Below, in pieces: positions 52,666 through 61,069 of a stretch of DNA of 64,000 bases. Numbering within the stretch: the first letter of the stretch is position 1; each line of letters begins with the position of its first letter. The stretch covers positions 231,753 to 295,752 of the forward strand of contig NZ_CAJFCL010000009.1 of assembly GCF_904063065.1 (NCBI RefSeq). Direction: 5' to 3'. Source of the DNA: Pseudomonas paraversuta. Lineage in GTDB: Bacteria > Pseudomonadota > Gammaproteobacteria > Pseudomonadales > Pseudomonadaceae. The position numbers and the translations under genes are program-made. The notes below the pieces were generated by a model. That model searched no databases. It was given only the letters and a program-made list of their open reading frames with translations, and had not been told where the DNA came from.

Positions 52666-53499
52666 ATGAGCCTGACCATTACCCCGATTAGCTCTGCCCT
52701 TGGCGCCCAGATTGACGGCGTCGATCTGACCCGGCCTCTGAGCCCGCTGCAGCGTGATGCCATCGAGCAGGCGCTGCTCGAATATCAGGTGATTTTCTTT
52801 AAACAACAGTCGATCACCCCGCAACAGCAAGCACGCTTTGCGGCCAATTTTGGCGATCTGCATATTCATCCGATTTATCCCAACGTACCGGAACAGCCTG
52901 AAGTGCTGGTGCTGGACACGGCCGTTACCGATGTCCGTGACAACGCGGTGTGGCACACCGACGTGACCTTCTTGCCGACCCCGGCGCTGGGCGCGGTGCT
53001 GAGTGCCAAGCAGTTGCCGGCTTTTGGCGGCGATACCTTGTGGGCCAGCGGGATTGCAGCGTTCGAGGGTCTGTCCAGGCCACTGCAAGTGCTGCTGGAT
53101 GGTTTGACCGCTACCCACGACTTCACCAAATCGTTCCCGCTGGAGCGTTTTGGTTCGACACCCGAAGATTTTCAGCGCTGGGAACAGACCCGCAAAAACA
53201 ACCCGCCGCTGTCGCACCCGGTGATCCGCACGCACCCGGTCAGCGGGCGCAAATCGTTGTTCGTCAACGAAGGCTTCACCACCAGAATCAATGAACTTTC
53301 AGAGGCTGAAAGCGAAGCGATCCTCAAGTTGCTGTTCGCCCACAGCACCCGCCCGGAGTACACAATCCGCTGGCGCTGGCAGGAGAACGACGTAGCGTTC
53401 TGGGACAATCGCGTGACCCAGCATTACGCCGTGGATGATTACCGCCCGAATCGCCGCGTGATGCACCGCGCGACGATCCTCGGTGATGCGCCCTTCTGA
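52666..53499 (+). CDS. tauD: Taurine dioxygenase
   Basis: TauD hydroxylates taurine with 2-oxoglutarate, O2 and Fe(II), giving sulfite and aminoacetaldehyde. The 277-residue protein has the iron ligands in VWHTDVTF and in DNRVTQHYAVDDY, and the 2-oxoglutarate-binding Arg in RRVMHRATI. SLFVNEGFTTRI is a TauD hallmark. It has one internal Met and no Cys. It is the last gene of tauABCD and is followed by a class B REP. Confidence 0.95.
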   Translation: MSLTITPISSALGAQIDGVDLTRPLSPLQRDAIEQALLEYQVIFFKQQSITPQQQARFAANFGDLHIHPIYPNVPEQPEVLVLDTAVTDVRDNAVWHTDVTFLPTPALGAVLSAKQLPAFGGDTLWASGIAAFEGLSRPLQVLLDGLTATHDFTKSFPLERFGSTPEDFQRWEQTRKNNPPLSHPVIRTHPVSGRKSLFVNEGFTTRINELSEAESEAILKLLFAHSTRPEYTIRWRWQENDVAFWDNRVTQHYAVDDYRPNRRVMHRATILGDAPF

Positions 53500-53518
53500 C
53501 CTGCAGAAGCAAGCCTGT

Positions 53519-53602
53519 TGTAGGAGCGAGCTTGCCTCGCGAGCTTTTAACGCTGAATCCCGGGTCGTGAAAAGCTCGCGAGGCAAGCTCGCTCCTACAG
53601 GG
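53519..53602. repeat. REP/BIME, class B, after tauD
   Basis: TGTAGGAGCGAGCTTGCCTC and the inverted GAGGCAAGCTCGCTCCTACA lie between convergent tauD and the TetR gene, and overlap the last codons of the TetR frame by a few bases. Confidence 0.85.
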
Positions 53603-54254
53603 GTAAGGCCGGGCTTGGGCGTTTGGGCAGGTACGGCGGCAGGTACAACCCCAGATAGGCATCGACCACCCGCGCGCCTTCTTCGGCCATGCGCGGGGTG
53701 ATGCTGCCGTTTATCTGGATGGAGCGCGCATACACGCGGTCACCCAACTCCATGGCCAGGGCAAAAACGTCCACCTCTTGCGGCAGTACCGGAAGCTCGA
53801 AGTGGCGCATAAACAACCCGTGCATCAACTGGCCCAGTTCAAGGTCGTGCTGACTGTCGGCCCGGGTCACTTCGGTAAGCCCGTGCTGGGCCAGAATCAG
53901 CTGCCGGGCGGCCGCATCCTGGTGGTAAATGGTCAGCATGCGTTGCTCGATAATCCGCGAAAGATCACGCCAGCCATTGAGCTCGTCATGGGCAACCGGT
54001 TGTTTCAGGCAGGCGCGGAACGCGCCGTGGACATCACTCGTCAGGGCCTGGAGCAACGCCGGCACACTGGGGAAAAAGTGATAGACCGATGACGGCGCAA
54101 TTGCCGCACGCTGCGCCACACTGTAAATCGACAGGCTGGACACCCCCTCGGCGGCGAGCAATGTGCGGGCGGCGTCGAGTATCGAATCAATTCGGACCTG
54201 ACTGCGGGCGCGGGGCTTGCGAGGTGTAGCGCGGGGCGAGGCGGGGCGCGTCAT
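53595..54254 (-). CDS. TetR-family transcriptional regulator
   Basis: The 219-residue protein has an N-terminal basic arm and a TetR helix-turn-helix (residues about 20-65, LDAARTLLAAEGVSSLSIYSVAQRAAIAPSSVYHFF), then a helical ligand domain. I chose ATG 54254 (MTRPASPRATPRKPRARSQ). It lies between tauD (convergent) and spuI (same strand, upstream), so its target could be either neighbour or itself. The last codons run into a REP, so the C-terminus may be recently altered. The ligand is unknown. Confidence 0.75.
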   Translation of the reverse strand: MTRPASPRATPRKPRARSQVRIDSILDAARTLLAAEGVSSLSIYSVAQRAAIAPSSVYHFFPSVPALLQALTSDVHGAFRACLKQPVAHDELNGWRDLSRIIEQRMLTIYHQDAAARQLILAQHGLTEVTRADSQHDLELGQLMHGLFMRHFELPVLPQEVDVFALAMELGDRVYARSIQINGSITPRMAEEGARVVDAYLGLYLPPYLPKRPSPALPL

Positions 54255-54346
54255 GGGTGTCTCCTGCGGGGCAGCAGGCATTGTACGAGCCGGGCTGGAT
54301 GTTCGCCACAGACCTTCGCCTGGATCGCCGGTGCTGGTGCGCACAT

Positions 54347-54380
54347 AAAAAAACGCCACCGGCTGTTGGCCGATGGCGTT
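54347..54380 (-). terminator. Intrinsic terminator of spuI
   Basis: On the minus strand AACGCCAtCGG / CCGgTGGCGTT forms a stem with one internal mismatch, followed by seven T, starting 18 bases after the spuI stop codon. Confidence 0.85.
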
Positions 54381-54397
54381 TTCAGGACTGCAACCGC

Positions 54398-55774
54398 TTA
54401 CACGGTATGCAAGTACCAGTTGTACTCGAGGTCGGAGATGGAATGTTCAAACTCTTCCAGTTCGCTCTCTTTACAGGCCACAAAAATATCGATGTATTTA
54501 GGGTCGATATATTTGGCCATCACTTCGCTGTCATCCAGCTCGCGCAGGGCATCACGCAAGTTGTTCGGCAGGCTTTGCTCGTTCTGCTCGTAGGAGTTGC
54601 CTTCTACCGGTGGTGGTGGCTCGATCTTGTTGGTCAGGCCGTGGTGCACGCCCGCCAGAACCGAGGCCATCAACAGGTACGGGTTGGCATCGGCGCCAGC
54701 CACCCGGTGTTCCAGACGCACGGAGTCAGAAGAACCGGTCGGTACCCGCAGGGCCACCGTACGGTTGTCCAGGCCCCAGCACGGCGAGTTCGGCACGTAG
54801 AACTGTGCGCCGAAACGACGGTAGGAGTTGACGTTAGGGCAAAGGAACGCCATCTGCGCCGGTAGGGTCTCGAGCACACCGCCGATCGCGTGACGCAATG
54901 CGGCGTTCTGCTCGGGATCCTCGCTGGCAAAAATATTTTTGCCCTCTTTGTCCAGAATCGAAATATGTACGTGCAACCCGTTACCCGCCTGGCCCGGATA
55001 AGGCTTGGCCATGAACGTGGTGTCCATCTCATGGTCGTAGGCGATGTTTTTGATCAGACGTTTAAGCAGTACTGCGTAGTCGCAGGCCTTGATCGGGTCG
55101 GCAACGTGGTGCAGGTTCACTTCGAACTGCGCCGGGGCACTTTCTTTAACGATGGCGTCAGCCGGGATGCCTTGCTCTTTGGCACCTTCCAGAATGTCCT
55201 GGAGGCAGTCGACGTATTCGTCGAGATCGTCGATCAGGTAAACCTGGGTCGAATGCGGACGTTTGCCGGAGATCGGCGAGCGCGGCGGTTGTGGACGCCC
55301 GTTAACGTTCTCCTGGTCAATCAGGTAGAACTCGAGCTCGAAAGCGGCGCAGATGGTGAGACCCATGTCGTCAAATTTCGTAACAACTTGACGCAATACT
55401 TCGCGAGGGTCGGCGAAGAACGGCTCACCTTCGAGTTCGTGCATGGTCATCAGCAGTTGCGCAGTGGGGCGCTTTTGCCATGGTTCATTGCACAGGGTGT
55501 CAGGAATTGGATAACAGATTCTGTCTGCGTCACCGATATCCAGACCCAGACCGGTGCTTTCCACCGTTGAGCCATTGATATCCAGCGCAAACAGAGAGGC
55601 TGGCAGGTTGATGCCTTTCTCGTAAACCTTGTGGAGACTGGTGCGTTCAATGCGCTTACCGCGCACCACACCATTCATATCCGCAATTAGAAGGTCAACG
55701 TACAGAACCTCAGGATGTTCCTTAAGGAACGCGTTCGCTTCGTTAAGCTGAACGGCACGCGGGGGTACCGACAT
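54398..55774 (-). CDS. spuI: Gamma-glutamylpolyamine synthetase (glutamine synthetase family)
   Basis: The 458-residue protein is a glutamine-synthetase-like ligase that joins glutamate to an amine. It has FELEFYLID, NLHHVADPIKACDYA, GNGLHVHISILD, NSYRRFGAQFYVPNSPCWG and EHRVAGADANPYL motifs. Its position, divergent from spuA/spuB, matches SpuI of P. aeruginosa, which makes gamma-glutamyl-putrescine or a related adduct. It is similar to SpuB in the window. Regulatory repeats lie in the 278-base gap upstream. Confidence 0.9.
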   Translation of the reverse strand: MSVPPRAVQLNEANAFLKEHPEVLYVDLLIADMNGVVRGKRIERTSLHKVYEKGINLPASLFALDINGSTVESTGLGLDIGDADRICYPIPDTLCNEPWQKRPTAQLLMTMHELEGEPFFADPREVLRQVVTKFDDMGLTICAAFELEFYLIDQENVNGRPQPPRSPISGKRPHSTQVYLIDDLDEYVDCLQDILEGAKEQGIPADAIVKESAPAQFEVNLHHVADPIKACDYAVLLKRLIKNIAYDHEMDTTFMAKPYPGQAGNGLHVHISILDKEGKNIFASEDPEQNAALRHAIGGVLETLPAQMAFLCPNVNSYRRFGAQFYVPNSPCWGLDNRTVALRVPTGSSDSVRLEHRVAGADANPYLLMASVLAGVHHGLTNKIEPPPPVEGNSYEQNEQSLPNNLRDALRELDDSEVMAKYIDPKYIDIFVACKESELEEFEHSISDLEYNWYLHTV

Positions 55775-55869
55775 GATGCAACACCTTTGTTGTTAAAAAT
55801 ATCAATCATTGAGCGCTACGGGATTCAGTCAACCCGAACGGCATACCGAAGTCAAGCAGCCTATTTTTT

Positions 55870-55928
55870 GCCCTGAAAAAGGGCTTAAAGGCCATTTTTG
55901 ACGCTTTTCAGGGCGTCTTTGCCCTTTT
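55870..55928. promoter_or_regulatory. Interlocking inverted repeats between spuI and spuA
   Basis: GCCCTGAAAA (55870-55879) pairs with TTTTCAGGGC (55905-55914), and AAAAGGGC (55877-55884) pairs with GCCCTTTT (55921-55928). Both are perfect, and they share three bases, so the two hairpins compete. The block is 96 bases upstream of spuI and about 125 upstream of the spuA remnant. It may be an operator for both directions or an RNA switch in one leader. Confidence 0.5.
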
Positions 55929-56052
55929 AAAAACCTTGCCGCCCGCAGGCTTGAGCGGGGCGTATTGTATTTTTTACGGGGGTGTTGTGTAAAAAAATGA
56001 ACAAGGCTAAGCTCGATTCAAACCCATAACAGCAATAATACCGGGGTGTTAC

Positions 56053-56706
56053 ATGTCACGCCTGCCGTTAATCGGCGTCACCGCCTGCACCAAGCAGATC
56101 GGTTTGCATCCTTATCACATCACTGGCGATAAGTACGTGCGAGCAATCGCGGTGGCCGCCAAAGGCTTGCCTCTGATCCTTCCGTCCTTGGCGGAACTGA
56201 TTGATCCGACCAATATTCTGGACAGTCTGGACGGACTGCTGTTTACCGGGTCACCGTCCAATATCGAACCTCATTTATATCACGGCCCCACCAGCGCGCC
56301 TGACACGCTGCATGATCCTGACCGTGATCGCACCACCCTCCCCCTGATCCGTGCCGCTCTCGCCACAGGTGTTCCTGTGCCGGGGATCTGTGGCGGGTTT
56401 CAGGAATTGAATGTAGCCCCGGGTGGCTCACTTCACCAGAAATTGCACGAAGTCGAAGGCTTCATCGAGCATCGAGAAGACCCCAGCGCACCGAGTCACG
56501 CCATGCAACATTCAACCGGGCGGCGTACTGGCAGGCCTGGCTCCGGACGGCCTGGTGGAGGCGGTTTCGATCGAAGGCGGCAAGGCTTTTGCTTTAGCCG
56601 TGCAATGGCACCCCGAATGGCAGGTAAGCTCTAACCCGATTTATCTCGCGATGCCTGCAGAAGGCGCGCCACTCAACACGACGCGGATGCGTCAGTAAAC
56701 GCCTGA
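56053..56706 (+). pseudogene. spuA: Decayed gamma-glutamyl-GABA hydrolase (spuA/puuD)
   Basis: The start MSRLPLIGVTACTKQIGLHPYHITGDKYVRAI and the nucleophile region GVPVPGICGGFQELNVAPGGSLHQKLHEVEGFIEHRED identify a class I glutamine amidotransferase-like PuuD/SpuA. Three lesions are visible. A +1 shift near 56504 moves the sequence to the frame reading NIQPGGVLAGL. At about 56539 GGVLAGL joins directly to APDGLVEAV, missing some 35-40 residues normally found between them. At about 56652 a second deletion shifts frame again; the ancestral end ACRRRATQHDADASVNA and stop are readable to 56706. The usual ICRGF is also ICGGF. It cannot make a functional hydrolase. Confidence 0.88.
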
Positions 56707-56742
56707 CTTATCCAAGTCAGGACACTCAGCCCAGAGGCATTT

Positions 56743-58101
56743 ATGAGTAACAACCTCGACCAGCTCACCGATTGGTTGAAAGACCACAAGATCACAGAAG
56801 TCGAATGCATGATCGCCGACCTTACCGGGATTACACGCGGGAAGATTTCGCCGACCAACAAGTTCATTGCCGAAAAAGGCATGCGCCTGCCCGAGAGCGT
56901 TTTGCTGCAAACCGTAACGGGCGACTATGTCGAAGACGACATCTACTACGAGCTGCTGGACCCTGCCGATATCGACATGATCTGCCGGCCGGATCAGAAC
57001 GCTGTCTTTATGGTGCCCTGGGCGATCGAGCCTACGGCCCAGGTGATTCACGACACCTACGACAAACAAGGCAACCCGATTGAGCTGTCGCCGCGCAACG
57101 TGCTGAAAAAGGTCCTCAAACTCTATGCCGACCACGGCTGGCAGCCGATCGTGGCGCCAGAAATGGAGTTTTACCTGACCAAGCGCAGCGACGACCCGGA
57201 CTACCCGTTGCAGCCGCCGATCGGGCGTTCAGGACGCCCGGAAACCGGCCGTCAGTCGTTCTCCATTGAAGCGGCCAACGAATTCGATCCCCTGTTCGAA
57301 GATGTATACGACTGGTGCGAGCTGCAAGAACTGGATCTGGACACCCTGATCCACGAAGACGGCACCGCGCAGATGGAAATCAATTTCCGTCACGGTGACG
57401 CACTGTCGCTGGCCGACCAGATTCTGGTGTTCAAACGCACCATGCGCGAAGCCGCGCTCAAGCACGACGTAGCCGCTACCTTCATGGCCAAACCCATGAC
57501 CGGCGAACCGGGCAGCGCCATGCACTTGCACCAGAGCATCATCGACATCGAAACCGGCAAAAACATCTTCTCCAATGAAGATGGAACCATGAGCCAGCTG
57601 TTCCTGAATCACATCGGCGGCTTGCAGAAGTTCATTCCCGAACTGCTGCCACTGTTTGCACCGAACGTGAACTCCTTCCGCCGCTTCCTGCCTGATACCT
57701 CGGCGCCGGTAAACGTGGAATGGGGCGAAGAGAACCGCACCGTAGGTCTGCGCGTACCGGATGCCGGCCCGCAAAACCGCCGGGTCGAGAACCGCCTGCC
57801 GGGGGCCGACGCCAACCCGTACCTGGCCATTGCTGCCAGCTTGCTGTGCGGCTACATCGGTATGGTGGAAGGGATCAATCCGAGCGCGCCAGTGGTGGGC
57901 CGCGGTTATGAGCGCCGCAACCTGCGCCTGCCGCTGACCCTGGAAGAAGCCCTGGCACGCATGGAAAGCAGCAAGACTGTAGAGAAATACCTGGGCACCA
58001 AATTCATTGCGGGTTACATCGCAGTCAAACGTGCCGAGCATGAAAACTTCAAGCGTGTCATCAGTTCGTGGGAGCGGGAATTCCTGCTGTTCGCCGTCTG
58101 A
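56743..58101 (+). CDS. spuB: Glutamine synthetase family protein (gamma-glutamylputrescine synthetase)
   Basis: The 452-residue protein has VAPEMEFYLTKR, GTAQMEINFRHGDALSLADQ, GSAMHLHQSIID, NSFRRFLPDTSAPVNVEWGEENRTVGLRVP and ENRLPGADANPYLAIAASL, a complete glutamine synthetase-type active site. By position it is SpuB, which adds glutamate to polyamines for catabolism. It follows the spuA remnant by 36 bases and has its own ribosome-binding site (AGAGG). It is related to SpuI but clearly distinct. Confidence 0.9.
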   Translation: MSNNLDQLTDWLKDHKITEVECMIADLTGITRGKISPTNKFIAEKGMRLPESVLLQTVTGDYVEDDIYYELLDPADIDMICRPDQNAVFMVPWAIEPTAQVIHDTYDKQGNPIELSPRNVLKKVLKLYADHGWQPIVAPEMEFYLTKRSDDPDYPLQPPIGRSGRPETGRQSFSIEAANEFDPLFEDVYDWCELQELDLDTLIHEDGTAQMEINFRHGDALSLADQILVFKRTMREAALKHDVAATFMAKPMTGEPGSAMHLHQSIIDIETGKNIFSNEDGTMSQLFLNHIGGLQKFIPELLPLFAPNVNSFRRFLPDTSAPVNVEWGEENRTVGLRVPDAGPQNRRVENRLPGADANPYLAIAASLLCGYIGMVEGINPSAPVVGRGYERRNLRLPLTLEEALARMESSKTVEKYLGTKFIAGYIAVKRAEHENFKRVISSWEREFLLFAV

Positions 58102-58172
58102 TCCACCCCGTCTGTCACCAGAGTGCTGCGCCAGGAAGGCGCGGCACCTAACGGAATAAAGGAGAGTGCTTT

Positions 58173-59537
58173 ATGACTAACAAGAACCCGCAAACCCTCC
58201 ACTGGCAACAACTGAGCAACGACCATCACCTGGCGCCGTTCAGTGATTTCAAGCAATTGAAAGAAGTCGGTCCACGCATTGTCACCCACGCCAAGGGCGT
58301 GTACCTGTGGGACAGCGAAGGGCACAAAATTCTCGACGGCATGGCCGGCCTGTGGTGTGTTGCCATTGGCTACGGACGTGACGAACTGGCCGATGCGGCC
58401 AGTAAACAAATGCGCGAGCTGCCGTACTACAACCTGTTTTTCATGACCGCTCACCCGCCAGTACTCGAGTTGTCCAAGGTCATCGCCCAGATTGCCCCTG
58501 AAGGCATGAACCACGTGTTCTTCACCGGTTCCGGCTCTGAAGGCAACGACACCATGCTGCGCATGGTTCGCCACTACTGGGCGATCAAGGGCCAGCCCGA
58601 GAAGAAGGTCATCATCAGCCGCAAGAACGGCTACCACGGCTCAACCGTGGCCGGCGCCAGCCTGGGCGGCATGACCTACATGCATGAACAGGGCGACTTG
58701 CCGATCCCGGGCATCACGCACATCGCGCAACCGTACTGGTTCGCGGAAGGCGGCGACATGTCCCCGGAAGAGTTCGGTATCTGGGCTGCCAACCAGCTGG
58801 AAGAAAAGATCCTCGAAATTGGCGTCGACAAGGTCGGGGCCTTTATTGCCGAGCCGATTCAGGGCGCAGGCGGCGTGATCATTCCGCCAGACACCTACTG
58901 GCCGCGCATCAAGGAAATCCTGGCCAAGTACGACATCCTGTTCGTGGCTGACGAAGTCATTTGCGGCTTTGGTCGCACCGGTGAGTGGTTCGGTAGCGAT
59001 TTCTACGACCTCAAACCCGACATGATGACCATCGCCAAGGGCCTGACCTCGGGTTACATCCCCATGGGTGGCCTGATTGTGCGCGACGAAGTGGTCGCCG
59101 TGCTTAACGAAGGTGGCGATTTCAACCACGGTTTCACCTACTCCGGTCACCCGGTAGCCGCCGCAGTTGCGCTGGAAAACATCCGCATCCTGCGCGAAGA
59201 AAAAATTATCGAGAAGGTTCACGCCGAAACGGCACCGTATTTGCAAAAGCGTCTGCGTGAACTGAACGATCACCCGTTGGTGGGCGAAGTGCGCGGTGTG
59301 GGTCTGCTGGGAGCCATTGAACTGGTTCAGGACAAAGCCACCCGCAAACGTTATGAAGGCCGTGGCGCTGGCATGATTTGCCGGCAGTTCTGCTTTGAGA
59401 ACGGGCTGATCATGCGCGCCGTGGGCGACACCATGATCATCTCGCCGCCGCTGGTGATCAGCAAAGACGAGATCGACGAGCTGGTAACCAAGGCCCGTAA
59501 GTGCCTGGATCTGACTCTGGAAGTACTGCAAGGTTGA
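58173..59537 (+). CDS. spuC: Putrescine-pyruvate aminotransferase
   Basis: The 454-residue class III aminotransferase converts putrescine (and some related diamines) plus pyruvate to 4-aminobutyraldehyde and alanine. The PLP-binding lysine is in MMTIAKGLTSGYIPMGG; FTGSGSEGNDTMLRMVRHYWAIKG, FIAEPIQGAGGVIIPP and FVADEVICGFGRTG are intact. The operon position after spuB matches P. aeruginosa SpuC. It offers a route that bypasses gamma-glutamylation, which matters because spuA is broken here. Confidence 0.93.
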   Translation: MTNKNPQTLHWQQLSNDHHLAPFSDFKQLKEVGPRIVTHAKGVYLWDSEGHKILDGMAGLWCVAIGYGRDELADAASKQMRELPYYNLFFMTAHPPVLELSKVIAQIAPEGMNHVFFTGSGSEGNDTMLRMVRHYWAIKGQPEKKVIISRKNGYHGSTVAGASLGGMTYMHEQGDLPIPGITHIAQPYWFAEGGDMSPEEFGIWAANQLEEKILEIGVDKVGAFIAEPIQGAGGVIIPPDTYWPRIKEILAKYDILFVADEVICGFGRTGEWFGSDFYDLKPDMMTIAKGLTSGYIPMGGLIVRDEVVAVLNEGGDFNHGFTYSGHPVAAAVALENIRILREEKIIEKVHAETAPYLQKRLRELNDHPLVGEVRGVGLLGAIELVQDKATRKRYEGRGAGMICRQFCFENGLIMRAVGDTMIISPPLVISKDEIDELVTKARKCLDLTLEVLQG

Positions 59538-59721
59538 CCGCCAGGCTCCGGGTGAATGACGTCGGCGGTTTTATTGCCGGCAATTGCGCTCGGAGCCTTA
59601 AGAATCAAGGCTCTTCCCTTGAAAGCCTGCCCCGGATCTTGCCAGACTACCCGCCGGCTTTAGTCATCCTGAGATCAGGTCGCTGAATCGGTGGTTTAAA
59701 AGAACAATTGGAGCATTACAG

Positions 59722-60834
59722 ATGAAGGCATCAGGTTTTAAAAAAGCTGGCAAGACCCTTCTCGCCCTGTCCTTGATGGGGGTGATGGCTGGGGCAGTTC
59801 AAGCCGCGGACAAGGTTCTGCACATCTACAACTGGTCCGACTATATCGCGCCCGATACCGTCAAAAAGTTTGAAGACCAGACCGGTATCAAAGTGGTTTA
59901 CGACGTGTTCGACAGCAACGAGACCCTCGAGGCCAAACTGCTGGCGGGCAAGTCCGGCTACGACATCGTCGTGCCATCCAACAATTTCCTGGCCAAGCAG
60001 ATCAAGGCCGGGGTTTACCAGGAACTGGACCGCTCCAAGCTGCCAGACTGGAAAAACCTCGATCCTGCGTTGCTCAAGGCCGTTGGCGATGCCAGCGACA
60101 AAGACAACAAACACGCGTTCCCGTACATGTGGGGCACTATCGGTATCGGCTACAACCCCGAGAAGGTCAAAGCCGCACTGGGCGTCGATACCATCGATTC
60201 CTGGGACGTGCTGTTCAAGCCGGAAAACGCTGCCAAGCTGAAAAGCTGTGGCATCAGCTTCCTCGACTCGCCGACCGAAATGATCCCGGCCGCCCTGCAC
60301 TACCTGGGCTACCCGACCGACTCCCAGGACAAGAAGCAACTGGCTGAAGCCGAAGCACTGTTCCTGAAGATTCGTCCTTCGGTGGGCTACTTCCACTCGT
60401 CCAAGTACATCTCTGACCTGGCCAACGGCAATATCTGCGTAGCCGTGGGTTACTCCGGCGACCTGGAACAGTCCATCTCCCGTGCCAAGGAAGCCGGTGG
60501 CAAGGTCAAACTGAAATATGCGATTCCGAAAGAAGGCGCCGGCAGCTTCTACGACATGGTCGCCATTCCCAAGGATGCCGAGAACGTTGATGCCGCTTAC
60601 GCCTGGATGAACTTCCTGATGCAGCCAGAAATCATGGCTGAAATCACCAACAGCGTGCGTTTCCCGAACGGTAACAAGGCTGCAACGCCGCTGGTGAATA
60701 AAGACATCTCCGGTGACCCGAGCATTTATCCATCGGATGAAGTGAAAGCCAAACTGTATGCCATCAGCGATTTGCCGCCTGCAACCTTGCGCCTGCTGAC
60801 TCGCAGCTGGACCAAGATCAAATCCGGTAAATAA
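59722..60834 (+). CDS. spuD: Polyamine ABC transporter binding protein, SpuD (putrescine-type)
   Basis: The 370-residue product has a signal peptide (LLALSLMGVMAGAVQAA) and the PotF-like core DKVLHIYNWSDYIAPDTVKKFEDQTGIKVVYDVFDSNETLEAKLLAGKSGYDIVVPSNNFLA. By order and homology it is SpuD, which favours putrescine in P. aeruginosa. A paralogue, spuE, follows. Unlike the sulfonate binding proteins in this window it contains several Met and two Cys. Confidence 0.92.
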   Translation: MKASGFKKAGKTLLALSLMGVMAGAVQAADKVLHIYNWSDYIAPDTVKKFEDQTGIKVVYDVFDSNETLEAKLLAGKSGYDIVVPSNNFLAKQIKAGVYQELDRSKLPDWKNLDPALLKAVGDASDKDNKHAFPYMWGTIGIGYNPEKVKAALGVDTIDSWDVLFKPENAAKLKSCGISFLDSPTEMIPAALHYLGYPTDSQDKKQLAEAEALFLKIRPSVGYFHSSKYISDLANGNICVAVGYSGDLEQSISRAKEAGGKVKLKYAIPKEGAGSFYDMVAIPKDAENVDAAYAWMNFLMQPEIMAEITNSVRFPNGNKAATPLVNKDISGDPSIYPSDEVKAKLYAISDLPPATLRLLTRSWTKIKSGK

Positions 60835-60842
60835 GGTCCCTT

Positions 60843-60908
60843 TGCAGGAGCGCACTTGCTCGCAAGCTGTTCAGATCCCCGGGATCGCCAGCAAGCTCGC
60901 TCCTGCAG
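60843..60908. repeat. Degenerate class B REP between spuD and spuE
   Basis: TGCAGGAGCGCACTTGCTCG and the inverted CAGCAAGCTCGCTCCTGCAG lie after the spuD stop. They could stabilise the upstream mRNA and raise the amount of binding protein relative to the transporter. Confidence 0.75.
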
Positions 60909-61069
60909 AAGGGCAAAATCACGGAAAATCATGGCTTTAGGGCAATAAATCGCAGAAAACTTTGCCGTGTCGGTTTATCGAGGGTAAGTTGCGCGCCGGT
61001 TTTGTCTTTGCCAGCTCTGCTGCCGTGTGACGCGGGCCACCGAGGCCCGACTATTTAGAGGACCACCAC

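Noticed and set aside
56423..56698. Separate 91-residue gene after the spuA start
   Set aside because: Its sequence (IQPGGVLAGL, AFALAVQWHPEWQ) is the displaced C-terminal half of spuA, so it belongs to the pseudogene.
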